DNA from: Syntrophomonadaceae bacterium
GTDB taxonomy: Bacteria > Bacillota > Syntrophomonadia > Syntrophomonadales > Syntrophomonadaceae
Length of the DNA stretch: 9,027 bases
NCBI GenBank assembly: GCA_028683995.1
Contig: JAQUGU010000060.1
Span: forward strand, 1 to 9,027
Direction of reading: 5' to 3'
Shown here: positions 1-6,181 of the stretch, piece by piece
How the letters are laid out: each line of letters opens with the position of its first letter
Position numbering within the stretch: position 1 is the stretch's first letter
Made by a program: the position numbers and the translations under genes
Notes under the pieces: model-generated
Database searches by the model: none
The model's input: the letters and a program-made list of their open reading frames with translations, nothing else
What the model was told of the DNA's origin: nothing

Positions 1-49
1 TAGAAAATAGACACTGAAAACACTGATAAATATGAATAACACTGAATTT
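1..49 (+). repeat. Interspersed repeat A, copy 1
   Basis: A 49-base element with the recurring words GACACTGAAAACACTG and AACACTGAATTT. It matches the reverse complement of 3396-3444 at 44 of 49 positions without gaps, and its bases 3-25 recur exactly at 124-146. The left edge of the window may cut it. No open reading frame or transposase is associated with it, so it is best read as a non-coding interspersed repeat of unknown origin. Confidence 0.75.
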
Positions 50-101
50 CCTTAATAAACTCAACCCCGACCGCTATTTTCATAGGTGGTTGTGTGTGCT
101 T

Positions 102-146
102 GGCGCTCATGGCTGGTTAATATGAAAATAGACACTGAAAACACTG
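102..146 (+). repeat. Composite repeat B-A, copy 2
   Basis: A GGC-rich head (GGCGCTCATGGCTGG) followed by TTAATATGAAAATAG resembles repeat B at 271-303. It runs directly into 23 bases (124-146) identical to 3-25 of repeat A. The two families therefore seem to form one composite unit, B then A. The 11-base inverted match between 74-84 and 121-131 (CTATTTTCATA / TATGAAAATAG) adds local palindromic structure. Confidence 0.6.
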
Positions 147-270
147 CCACTTTAATTGTACCGATAGGTACATCCGTGTCCCCGTAGGGGGAAACCTATG
201 AATTACACTGATTTATTATAAATATTAGTATAGAGCCGACACCTCAAACCCTATTTTAATGCCTTTTTGC

Positions 271-303
271 GGCCCTCGGCCATGGGAGTTAATAAGAAAA
301 TAG
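271..303 (+). repeat. Interspersed repeat B, copy with palindromic GC head
   Basis: A GC-rich palindromic head (GGCCCTCGGCC) is followed by an A-rich tail (GTTAATAAGAAAATAG). It aligns with the reverse complement of about 3243-3278 with only a few mismatches and two single-base gaps, and more loosely with 102-131. It is non-coding, and the head could fold into a small hairpin. Confidence 0.6.
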
Positions 304-313
304 AATTTTAGCA

Positions 314-415
314 GACGCGGAAACCGCGGAATAGTAAGGATTTACGCGGAATTTTTTAAGGATTTTTTAAAAATATTTCCGCGTATTCCCCAAAGAATTC
401 CCTGTATTCCGCGTC
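314..415. repeat. Nested palindrome upstream of cysE
   Basis: The outer arms GACGCGGAA (314-322) and TTCCGCGTC (407-415) are perfect reverse complements. The inner arms ACGCGGAA (344-351) and TTCCGCGT (377-384) are too. Between them lie the repeated words TAAGGATTT and TTAAGGATTTTTT. The words GACGCGGA, ACCGCGGA and ACGCGGA recur in one direction, then TTCCGCGT twice in the other. The right arm is followed by AAAAAAA on this strand and ends about 25 bases before the cysE ribosome-binding site. It could be an interspersed repeat or a folded leader of cysE; the sequence does not decide. Confidence 0.65.
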
Positions 416-452
416 AAAAAAATCCGTATTAAAACGTTAAGGAGGGTATATT

Positions 453-1166
453 ATGTTTGCCAGGCTTAAGGCGGAGATTCAAGTAGTATTTGAAAGAGAC
501 CCGGCTGCCCGGAGCATATGGGAGGTAATTTTTTGTTACCCTGGATTTCATGCTATTATTAATCATCGTATAGCCCATTTTTTCTATCGCCAGAAACATT
601 ATTTCCTGGCTCGTTTCATATCCCATATTAGCCGCTGGCTTACCGGTATCGAAATCCATCCTGGGGCCAGGGTTGGCAATGGTGTATTTATCGACCATGG
701 CAGCGGAATAGTTATTGGAGAAACTGCAGAAATAGGGGATAATGTTACTATGTACCAGGGGGTTACCCTGGGTGGAACCGGCAAGCAAAAAGGTAAACGC
801 CACCCTACTATCGGGAATAATGTGGTTATAAGTGCTGGAGCCAAGGTTTTGGGAGCCATAACCATAGGTGATAATGCCAAAATCGGCGGTGGTTCGGTAG
901 TTTTAAAAAGTGTTCCTCCCTCCTGTACCGTAGTAGGAGTGCCGGGAAGGATAGTAGTTCGTAATGGAGCCCGGATAACCGATGGTAAAATAGAGGTTGA
1001 TTTGGAGCATCACCTTTTGCCTGACCCGATAGCTGATACCCTGGTAGCTATGCAGGCTCGGATTGAAGAATTGGAAAAACGCCTGCAATCTTACGAAAAC
1101 GAGGTGACCAACCATGCGAGTGTACAATACCTTGAGTGGCAGAAAAGAAGAGCTGGCAACGCTTGA
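453..1166 (+). CDS. cysE: Serine O-acetyltransferase
   Basis: CysE transfers acetyl from acetyl-CoA to L-serine, giving O-acetylserine, the substrate that O-acetylserine sulfhydrylase turns into cysteine in the cytoplasm. The 237-residue protein has a short helical N-terminus (about 1-64), as in Firmicutes, rather than the longer enterobacterial one. It then has a left-handed beta-helix of hexapeptide repeats (about 66-165). The DHGSG motif at 81-85 supplies the expected active-site Asp/His pair, followed by VIGETA (87-92). GKRHP at 114-118 carries the second conserved histidine (H117). The ATG is preceded by AAGGAGG at 439-445 with 7 bases spacing, so the start is well supported. The last 53 bases overlap cysS, which uses the O-acetylserine-derived product, and this implies coupled translation. 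The tail after about 200 (IEELEKRLQSYENE) looks like a short coiled coil. Confidence 0.95.
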   Translation: MFARLKAEIQVVFERDPAARSIWEVIFCYPGFHAIINHRIAHFFYRQKHYFLARFISHISRWLTGIEIHPGARVGNGVFIDHGSGIVIGETAEIGDNVTMYQGVTLGGTGKQKGKRHPTIGNNVVISAGAKVLGAITIGDNAKIGGGSVVLKSVPPSCTVVGVPGRIVVRNGARITDGKIEVDLEHHLLPDPIADTLVAMQARIEELEKRLQSYENEVTNHASVQYLEWQKRRAGNA

Positions 1167-2703
1167 GCCGCATAAGGTAAAAATATACGCCTGCGGCCCT
1201 ACCACCTATAACTATATTCACCTGGGTAATGCTCGGCCGCTGGTAGTATTTGATACCCTGCGCCGTTATCTGGCCTATCGCGGCTATGAGGTGACTTATG
1301 TACAGAATTTTACTGATGTGGACGATAAAATAATTAACCGCAGCCGGGAAGAAGGCGAAGAAGCACTAAAACTGGCAGAGCGCTATATAAATGAATATTT
1401 CAAAGATGCTGATGCTCTAAATATATTACGGGCAGATGTCCATCCCCGGGCCAGCCAGCATATAGAAGAAATAATTAATACCACTCAGAAACTTATTGAT
1501 AAGGGATTTGCCTATGAAGTTGATGGTGATGTTTTCTACCGGGTAAAAGCTTTTAAGGACTATGGTAAACTATCGGGGCGCAGCGTAGAGGATATGCTAT
1601 CTGGTGCCCGGGTAGAAGTCGATGAGCGTAAAGAAGAACCGGTTGATTTTGCTTTATGGAAGGCGGCTAAACCGGGTGAACCTTTCTGGGATAGCCCCTG
1701 GGGGAAGGGGCGACCAGGCTGGCATATTGAGTGTTCGGTAATGTCTACTAAATACCTGGGAGATACTATAGACATTCACGGAGGAGGAAGCGATTTAATT
1801 TTTCCCCACCATGAGAATGAAATAGCTCAAGCCGAGGCCCTTACGGGTAAACCTTTTGTGCGGTACTGGATGCATAATGGCTTTATCACTATTAATAGCG
1901 AGAAGATGTCCAAATCTCTGGGTAACTTTTTTCTCCTGCGGGAGGTACTGGATAAATTCCCGGCTGATGTAGTACGTTTATATTTAATTGCCACCCATTA
2001 CCGTAGCCCCCTGGATTTTGATGACGGCAAACTGGAGGAAGCCCGCAAGGCTCTGGGACGTTTAAAGACCACCCTGCTGCTGGCAGATGAATTTAAGCAG
2101 GATGGGTTATCGGATGATACCGGGCTGAAGGAGGGCGAACTGCTGGAGAAGGTTAATAACCTCCAGCAAGAATTCATTGCCGCCATGGATGATGATTTTA
2201 ACACAGCCCGGGCTATAGGGTATTTATTTGAAATTTCCCATCTTATTAACCGCTATCTGGCTACGGCCAGCCGCGATAATGCCCGGGATCAGGCCGTAGT
2301 TGCCACGGCGGTTGCTATTTTTAAAGAACTGGGAGAGGTTCTGGGTATTTTTATAGACCAGGAATCAGACCAGGGTGCCGAATTAGAAGAAGTGCTGCAG
2401 ATACTGGCCGGGTTGCGACAGGCAGCTCGCCAGGAAAAGGATTACTTGCTGGCAGATGATATTCGCGATTTTCTAGGCAGTCTAGATATTAGTATTGAGG
2501 ATACCCCTGCCGGTACCCGATTTCGTTATAAATCAGCCCCGGAGTTAAAGTTTTTAATGGAGAAGCTTATAGATTTAAGGGCCAGTTTTAAATCCCAAAA
2601 ACGCTATGAAAAAGCAGACTATATAAGAAATAGTCTGCAGCAAGCAGGTATTGTAGTTGAAGATACCCGGGAAGGAGTCAGGTGGAAGATTGCTGAGGCA
2701 TGA
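1114..2703 (+). CDS. cysS: Cysteinyl-tRNA synthetase with duplicated C-terminal module
   Basis: Class I synthetase that charges tRNA-Cys with cysteine in the cytoplasm. The catalytic core shows the HIGH-type motif HLGN at 36-39, KMSKS at 264-268, and the zinc ligands C27, C207 (in GWHIEC), H232 and E236 (in HHENE), spaced as in E. coli CysRS. GAGGTGA at 1101-1107 lies 6 bases before the ATG, supporting this start inside cysE. At 529 residues it is some 60 longer than the roughly 460-470 usual for bacterial CysRS. The extra length is explained by a repeat: residues 428-472 and 482-526 align without gaps with 16 of 45 identities, sharing LR, K.Y..AD.IR, L, I..EDT, G and R. The family's usual final module therefore appears twice. 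Its stop overlaps the start region of mrnC. Confidence 0.96.
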   Translation: MRVYNTLSGRKEELATLEPHKVKIYACGPTTYNYIHLGNARPLVVFDTLRRYLAYRGYEVTYVQNFTDVDDKIINRSREEGEEALKLAERYINEYFKDADALNILRADVHPRASQHIEEIINTTQKLIDKGFAYEVDGDVFYRVKAFKDYGKLSGRSVEDMLSGARVEVDERKEEPVDFALWKAAKPGEPFWDSPWGKGRPGWHIECSVMSTKYLGDTIDIHGGGSDLIFPHHENEIAQAEALTGKPFVRYWMHNGFITINSEKMSKSLGNFFLLREVLDKFPADVVRLYLIATHYRSPLDFDDGKLEEARKALGRLKTTLLLADEFKQDGLSDDTGLKEGELLEKVNNLQQEFIAAMDDDFNTARAIGYLFEISHLINRYLATASRDNARDQAVVATAVAIFKELGEVLGIFIDQESDQGAELEEVLQILAGLRQAARQEKDYLLADDIRDFLGSLDISIEDTPAGTRFRYKSAPELKFLMEKLIDLRASFKSQKRYEKADYIRNSLQQAGIVVEDTREGVRWKIAEA

Positions 2704-3085
2704 TACAGTAAATGAGAGTATGTTGCGGGAGTACCCCGCGGTAGTGCTGGCTTATATTGGGGACGCCGTTTTTGAGCTGCTGGTAAGAACCCATATCGTT
2801 ACTGCAGGCCCCAGGAAGGTCAGTGATATTCACCATGATACCGTAGAATTGGTTAAGGCCCAGAGCCAGGCTCGGCTTACCCGGCAACTATACCATGATT
2901 TAAGCGAAGCGGAACAGGATATAGTGCGCCGGGGCAGAAATGCCAAAAGCACTCCTCCTCGGCATGCCGACCCGGAAGACTACCAATTAAGTACTGGCTT
3001 TGAAGCCCTTCTGGGCTATCTCTATCTCAAAGGTGATGAAGAACGACTCTTAGACCTGGTCAACCAGGCACTATCGGAAATTTGA
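2690..3085 (+). CDS. mrnC: Mini-ribonuclease III (23S rRNA maturation)
   Basis: Mini-III is an RNase III-type dimer without a double-stranded RNA-binding domain; in Bacillus it trims both ends of 23S rRNA precursor. The 131-residue protein has the signature AYIGDA with the catalytic Asp (D25), RGRNAKS at 81-87, and STGFEALLGYLYL (101-113) with the second metal-binding acid E105. I chose TTG 2690 because the resulting MLRHDTVNES lines up with the N-terminus of B. subtilis MrnC (MLEFDTIKDS, from memory). AAGGAG at 2672-2677 and GGTGGA at 2681-2686 lie upstream. An in-frame TTG at 2657 would give 142 residues and ATG 2720 would give 121. The gene overlaps cysS by 14 bases, the usual tight link between these two genes in Firmicutes. 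Confidence 0.92.
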   Translation: MLRHDTVNESMLREYPAVVLAYIGDAVFELLVRTHIVTAGPRKVSDIHHDTVELVKAQSQARLTRQLYHDLSEAEQDIVRRGRNAKSTPPRHADPEDYQLSTGFEALLGYLYLKGDEERLLDLVNQALSEI

Positions 3086-3242
3086 ATTGCGAATTTTTTA
3101 GACGCAGATTAATTATGATTTACAATGATTTGCGTATATTCCTTTTCTTAAATATTATTAGCGTTAATCATTGCATCCCTCAGCTCCCTTAATAGCGATC
3201 GTAGGGAGCATCCGAGTGCCCTATGGGTATGTCAAAAAAATA

Positions 3243-3278
3243 CTATTTTTCTTACTAACCCGCTATGGCCGGGGGCCA
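3243..3278 (-). repeat. Interspersed repeat B, inverted copy
   Basis: Read on the minus strand, this gives TGGCCCCCGGCCA followed by an A-rich GTTAGTAAGAAAAATAG tail. It matches 271-303 with few differences. The head TGGCCGGGGGCCA (3266-3278, plus strand) is a perfect palindrome around GGG. Confidence 0.6.
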
Positions 3279-3309
3279 TACCCTAAAGGACACACAGCAA
3301 AACAAGCAT

Positions 3310-3357
3310 GAAAATATATCAAAAGGACCGTCCCCGTGATATACGTGATGTATTTTC
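3310..3357. repeat. Hairpin with GGACCGTCCCC loop
   Basis: GAAAATATATCA (3310-3321) and TGATGTATTTTC (3346-3357) pair over 12 bases, with one mismatch in DNA that becomes a U-G wobble in RNA. The 24-base loop contains AAAGGACCGTCCCC, itself partly palindromic (GGAC/GTCC). The arrangement resembles the REP-like palindromes dispersed through many bacterial genomes. No poly-T run fitting a terminator follows the stem. Confidence 0.5.
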
Positions 3358-3395
3358 TTAAAATTCAGCGTTCATCTGCGTCAGAAAAGTTTTAA

Positions 3396-3444
3396 AAATT
3401 CAGTGTTTTTCATAGTTTTCAGTGTATTCAGTGTCTATTTCCTA
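3396..3444 (-). repeat. Interspersed repeat A, inverted copy
   Basis: The reverse complement of this stretch matches 1-49 at 44 of 49 positions without gaps. It ends only 8 bases before the AAGGAGG ribosome-binding site of thyX, so it must form the thyX leader or part of its promoter region. Confidence 0.75.
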
Positions 3445-3466
3445 TTAATCCTAAGGAGGGGTGGCT

Positions 3467-4156
3467 ATGATTATTCAGAAGCCTCGGGTACTTGTTCCCA
3501 AACAGGCTCTGGGGGAAGATATCCTCTTGCGGCTGGAACGCTATGCCCGGGTTTGTTACAAATCAGAAGACAAAATGGTAGCTCGGGGGAACCCGGAGTT
3601 CCTTAAAAGTAAGCTTACACTAGGCCATGAATCAATAATTGAACATGAAAAAGCGACGGTTATGTTTATTATCGACCGGGGCATATCCCATGAAATAGTT
3701 CGGCACCGGATCGCCGCCTATAGCCAGGAATCAACCCGCTATTGTCGTTACAGTCAGGACAAATTCGGTAATGAGATTGCCGTAATTGAACCCTACTTTT
3801 TCCTGGAGCATGAAACTGCCTATCGGCACTGGGAAGAATCCTGCCTGGCGGCGGAAAAGAGTTACATGGCTTTGCTGGAAGCTGGACGTTCGGCCCAGGA
3901 AGCCCGCTCAGTTTTACCCAATTCCTTAAAAACAGAGATAGTGGTTACATATAACATGAGGGAATGGCGGCATTTTTTCCGTTTGCGCTGTGATGCTGCG
4001 GCCCATCCCCAGATGCGGCAGGTAGCTATACCGCTCTTGCTCTATTTCCAGCAACAGCTGCCCAGCCTGTACAATGATATAGAATATGACCAATCTTTCC
4101 CGCAAAAACACTATGCCGAAATGGTAATAACCGATGATATCTTTAATCCACTTTAA
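3467..4156 (+). CDS. thyX: Flavin-dependent thymidylate synthase ThyX
   Basis: ThyX methylates dUMP to dTMP with methylenetetrahydrofolate and reduced FAD, in place of the unrelated ThyA. The 229-residue protein shows GHESIIEH (53-60) and the diagnostic RHR-x7-S signature (RHRIAAYSQES from residue 79) followed by TRY. Further on it has NMREWRHFFRLRC from 163 with the conserved arginines of the substrate pocket. An in-frame GTG at 3461 would add two residues, but it directly abuts the AAGGAGG of 3453-3459. ATG 3467 sits 7 bases after that site, so it is preferred. The rlmB ribosome-binding site overlaps the thyX stop, making the two genes a likely co-transcribed pair. The repeat-rich gap upstream separates it from mrnC. 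Confidence 0.95.
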   Translation: MIIQKPRVLVPKQALGEDILLRLERYARVCYKSEDKMVARGNPEFLKSKLTLGHESIIEHEKATVMFIIDRGISHEIVRHRIAAYSQESTRYCRYSQDKFGNEIAVIEPYFFLEHETAYRHWEESCLAAEKSYMALLEAGRSAQEARSVLPNSLKTEIVVTYNMREWRHFFRLRCDAAAHPQMRQVAIPLLLYFQQQLPSLYNDIEYDQSFPQKHYAEMVITDDIFNPL

Positions 4157-4174
4157 AGGAGTAATGCCTGTTTT

Positions 4175-4927
4175 ATGCAAGAAAAACTAACCGGGATAAA
4201 CAGCGTGATGGAGGCTCTTAAGGGCCGACGCAAGATAGACAAAATCTATATGCTGGAAGATCGTCAGGGCAAAAGAATGGAAGAACTGGTTTACCTGGCC
4301 CGGAAAAAAGGGGTTTATGTCCAGTATGTAGATAAGCCACGACTAGACCGCATGTCGCCTGGGGTTAACCACCAGGGGGTAATTGCCCTGGTGGAAAGCT
4401 ATAACTATGCTCAGTTGGACGAGGTGCTGCAACTGGCCCGGGATCGGGGGGAGGAACCTTTTATCCTTATTCTCGATGGATTGGAGGACCCGCAAAACCT
4501 GGGCTCCATTATAAGGACAGCCGAGTGTGCTGGCGTGCATGGAATAATCATTCCTCGTCATGGCTCCGCTGAAGTAAGTGAGGGCGTGGTGCGGGCTTCG
4601 GCTGGTGCGGTTGAGCATGTCCTGCTGGTACAGGAAACTAACCTGGTGAATACAATAAAACACCTGAAAAATATGGGACTATGGGTAGTGGGTGCTGATA
4701 TGGCAGCCGAAAAAGATTATTTCTCCATATCGTTCCCTGCACCCCTGGCTCTGGTTATAGGTTCTGAAGGTAAAGGTATCAGGCGGCTGGTGAAAGAGAA
4801 TTGCGATATGCTGGTAAAGATACCCATGGCGGGCAAGCTTAACTCGCTTAACGCATCGGTTGCTACCGCACTGCTAATCTATGAGGTTGTACGCCAGAGA
4901 AAACAGGGTGAGTTTAACAATAAATAA
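4175..4927 (+). CDS. rlmB: 23S rRNA (guanosine-2'-O-)-methyltransferase, TrmH/RlmB family
   Basis: A SPOUT-class methyltransferase that by family and context 2'-O-methylates a guanosine of 23S rRNA using S-adenosylmethionine. Residues 1 to about 75 form the L30e-like RNA-binding domain (TGINSVMEAL, then the linker SPGVNHQGVIALV at 61-73). The catalytic knotted domain follows with motif 1 NLGSIIR (108-114), motif 2 IGSEGKGIRRL (195-205) and motif 3 IPMAGKLNSLNASVA (216-230). Its 250 residues are normal length. It starts 18 bases after thyX, and AAAGGAG (4155-4161) is its likely ribosome-binding site, with a rather long 13-base spacing. In Firmicutes rlmB is normally followed by rae1/yacP and sigH; here only a fragment lies between. 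Confidence 0.93.
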   Translation: MQEKLTGINSVMEALKGRRKIDKIYMLEDRQGKRMEELVYLARKKGVYVQYVDKPRLDRMSPGVNHQGVIALVESYNYAQLDEVLQLARDRGEEPFILILDGLEDPQNLGSIIRTAECAGVHGIIIPRHGSAEVSEGVVRASAGAVEHVLLVQETNLVNTIKHLKNMGLWVVGADMAAEKDYFSISFPAPLALVIGSEGKGIRRLVKENCDMLVKIPMAGKLNSLNASVATALLIYEVVRQRKQGEFNNK

Positions 4928-5010
4928 ACCTGAGCCAAACAGCACGGTATAAGTGCCTTGATGAGGATATACCAGCCAAACTGGAAAGAATTCGCCGTGA
5001 CCTGTCGTAA
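4924..5010 (+). pseudogene. rae1: Probable C-terminal remnant of the NYN ribonuclease gene rae1/yacP
   Basis: Twenty-eight open codons end with TAA at 5008-5010, in a frame different from rlmB, whose stop they overlap by one codon or so. The translation includes LDEDIPAKLERIRRDLS. This resembles the C-terminal end of Rae1/YacP (LSEEVLKTFEKWRRGDLD in B. subtilis, from memory): the L, E, E, RR and DL positions line up. Full-length Rae1 is about 170 residues with an N-terminal NYN/PIN-like nuclease domain, which is absent. The position, exactly between rlmB and sigH, is where rae1 stands in other Firmicutes. There is no start codon or ribosome-binding site of its own. I infer a deletion that removed most of the gene; chance similarity over such a short stretch remains possible. 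Confidence 0.55.
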
Positions 5011-5028
5011 AGGTCCTATACTATTGGC

Positions 5029-5057
5029 TTGACCTGTAACAGCACTGTAGCTATAAT
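5029..5057 (+). promoter_or_regulatory. Sigma-A-type promoter for sigH
   Basis: TTGACC (5029-5034) and TATAAT (5052-5057) are separated by 17 bases, nearly consensus. They give a leader of about 70 bases before the sigH ATG. A second, weaker candidate (TTGTGT 5062-5067, TATAAT 5083-5088, 15-base spacing) lies just downstream. sigH in Bacillus also has its own sigma-A promoter. Confidence 0.75.
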
Positions 5058-5135
5058 AAAATTGTGTGTATGTTACACTTCATATAATTTCCGACTTTTT
5101 GCAAATAAATAACAAAGTTTTATGGAGGCGATTGA

Positions 5136-5789
5136 ATGCCTGGTTCTATCGCTACGGCGCAGAAATTATTTCTGGCGTATACGGAGATGATTGACGAAGA
5201 AATTGTAGAATTGGCCCAGCAGGGAGATCAATTTGCCATAGAGTTCCTGGTAGACAAATACAAAAACTTTGTCAGAGCCAAGGCAAGATCTTATTTCCTC
5301 ATAGGAGCGGATAAAGAAGATATTATCCAAGAAGGTATGATAGGCCTATTTAAGGCCATCCGTGATTATAGGCTGGACAAGCTCACTTCATTTAGAGCCT
5401 TTGCCGAATTATGCATAACTCGGCAGATTATTACTGCCATTAAAACAGCAACCCGGCAAAAGCATATTCCCCTTAATTCTTATGTTTCACTGAACAAGCC
5501 CATTTACGATGAAGAGTCAGACCGTACTCTTATTGATATACTTTCTACCAACAAAATTACCAATCCCGAAGATATTATCATTAGTCGGGAAGAATTTATA
5601 TTTATTGAAAAGAAAATGGGAGAAATACTGAGTTCGCTGGAGTGGAAGGTTCTTATGGCCTACCTGGAGGGTAAATCTTACCAGGAAATTGCGGCGGAAT
5701 TAAAGAGGCATGTAAAATCCATTGATAATGCCCTGCAGAGGGTAAAGAGAAAGCTGGAAAAATACCTCGAGGATAGAAATGATCTATAA
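5136..5789 (+). CDS. sigH: RNA polymerase sigma factor SigH (Spo0H)
   Basis: A sigma-70 family factor which in Bacillus directs early sporulation and stationary-phase genes; it implies, but does not prove, a sporulating lineage. Its 217 residues match the family's usual length. Region 2 (about 20-110) includes FVRAKARSYFLIGADKEDI, DIIQEG (62-67) and FAELCITRQIITAIKTATRQ, all strongly SigH-like. The central link carries NKPIYDEESDRTL. Region 4 (about 155-210) has the helix-turn-helix YQEIAAELKRHVKSIDNALQ for -35 recognition. ATG 5136 follows GGAGG (5124-5128) by 7 bases. An internal ATG at 5187 would cut the N-terminus and is less likely. No convincing intrinsic terminator is visible in the 135 bases before the tRNA cluster. 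Confidence 0.95.
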   Translation: MPGSIATAQKLFLAYTEMIDEEIVELAQQGDQFAIEFLVDKYKNFVRAKARSYFLIGADKEDIIQEGMIGLFKAIRDYRLDKLTSFRAFAELCITRQIITAIKTATRQKHIPLNSYVSLNKPIYDEESDRTLIDILSTNKITNPEDIIISREEFIFIEKKMGEILSSLEWKVLMAYLEGKSYQEIAAELKRHVKSIDNALQRVKRKLEKYLEDRNDL

Positions 5790-5883
5790 AAAAAACCATC
5801 GTATAAACAGGTTTACCTGTCCTGCCCGTTTCCTGTAGCCCCTGGACTTAAACTATTAATAAATTAAAACCATTGAGTAGCTA

Positions 5884-5912
5884 TTGACTTTGAATTACCC
5901 AGAGTATAAAAT
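5884..5912 (+). promoter_or_regulatory. Promoter of the tRNA cluster
   Basis: TTGACT (5884-5889) and TAAAAT (5907-5912) are 17 bases apart, a strong sigma-A-type match. They stand 12 bases before the first tRNA gene, as expected for a short leader on a stable-RNA transcript. Confidence 0.7.
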
Positions 5913-5924
5913 ATTACTTGCTGA

Positions 5925-6000
5925 GCCGAGCTAGCTCAATCGGTAGAGCAGCTGATTTGTAATCAGCAGGTTGCGGGTTCAAGTCCTGTGCTCGGCTCCA
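5925..6000 (+). tRNA. tRNA-Thr (anticodon TGT)
   Basis: A 76-base cloverleaf: acceptor arms GCCGAGC and GCTCGGC, anticodon stem GCTGA/TCAGC around loop TTTGTAA (anticodon TGT, reading ACA), T-arm with GGTTCAAGTCC. The discriminator is T and the CCA end is encoded. First gene of the cluster. Confidence 0.97.
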
Positions 6001-6012
6001 GGTGAAAATAAC

Positions 6013-6097
6013 GGAGGGATACCCAAGCGGCCAAAGGGGGCAGACTGTAAATCTGTTGGCACCGCCTTCGAAGGTTCGAATCCTTCTCCCTCCACCA
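6013..6097 (+). tRNA. tRNA-Tyr (anticodon GTA)
   Basis: An 85-base class II tRNA with acceptor arms GGAGGGA/TCCCTCC, anticodon loop CTGTAAA (GTA) and the long variable arm typical of bacterial tRNA-Tyr (about TTGGCACCGCCTTCG). The discriminator is A and CCA is encoded. It lies 12 bases after tRNA-Thr. Confidence 0.97.
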
Positions 6098-6103
6098 TAA
6101 CGA

Positions 6104-6179
<76 letters not shown>

Positions 6180-6181
6180 AA

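Larger units (their letters stand above)
1..452. other. Repeat-rich non-coding region upstream of cysE
   Basis: I see no credible gene here on either strand. The region holds repeat A (1-49 and 124-146), repeat B (about 102-131 and 271-303), a GTCCCCGTAGGGGGA hairpin-like motif (about 176-190) and a nested palindrome (314-415). The next gene upstream in relatives is usually gltX, but none of it is visible. No convincing promoter or T-box was found in front of cysE. The last bases carry the AAGGAGG ribosome-binding site of cysE at 439-445. Confidence 0.7.
3086..3466. other. Repeat-rich non-coding region between mrnC and thyX
   Basis: No credible gene is present. The gap is bounded by an inverted pair, GACGCAGAT (3101-3109) and ATCTGCGTC (3374-3382). 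It holds a CATCCGAGTGCCCTATGGG segment (about 3209-3227) resembling CATCCGTGTCCCCGTAGGG near 171-189, an inverted copy of repeat B, a 12-base-pair hairpin (3310-3357) and an inverted copy of repeat A (3396-3444). It is thus a shuffled, largely inverted counterpart of 1-452. I found no clear terminator for mrnC and no clear promoter for thyX. Confidence 0.65.

Noticed and set aside
311..335. Possible T-box motif (ACCGCGGA) upstream of cysE
   Set aside because: The core GGGTGGNACCGCG is absent; the ACCGCGG belongs to a recurring GACGCGGA repeat word, and no specifier stem or clear terminator pair could be traced.
1..3450. Composite transposon carrying cysE-cysS-mrnC
   Set aside because: The block is flanked by inverted repeat sets, but there is no transposase and no evident target duplication, and the gene order is the ordinary ancestral Firmicutes order.
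3403..3606. Plus-strand open frame of 67 codons upstream of and inside thyX
   Set aside because: It starts in repeat A, has no ribosome-binding site of its own and runs out of frame through thyX, which has clear family motifs.
4999..5015. GACCT/AGGTC hairpin before sigH as a terminator
   Set aside because: Only five base pairs and no T-rich tail.
5807..5820. Palindrome ACAGGT-TT-ACCTGT after sigH as a terminator
   Set aside because: The stem is short and no T run follows; at most a weak hairpin or an operator-like palindrome.
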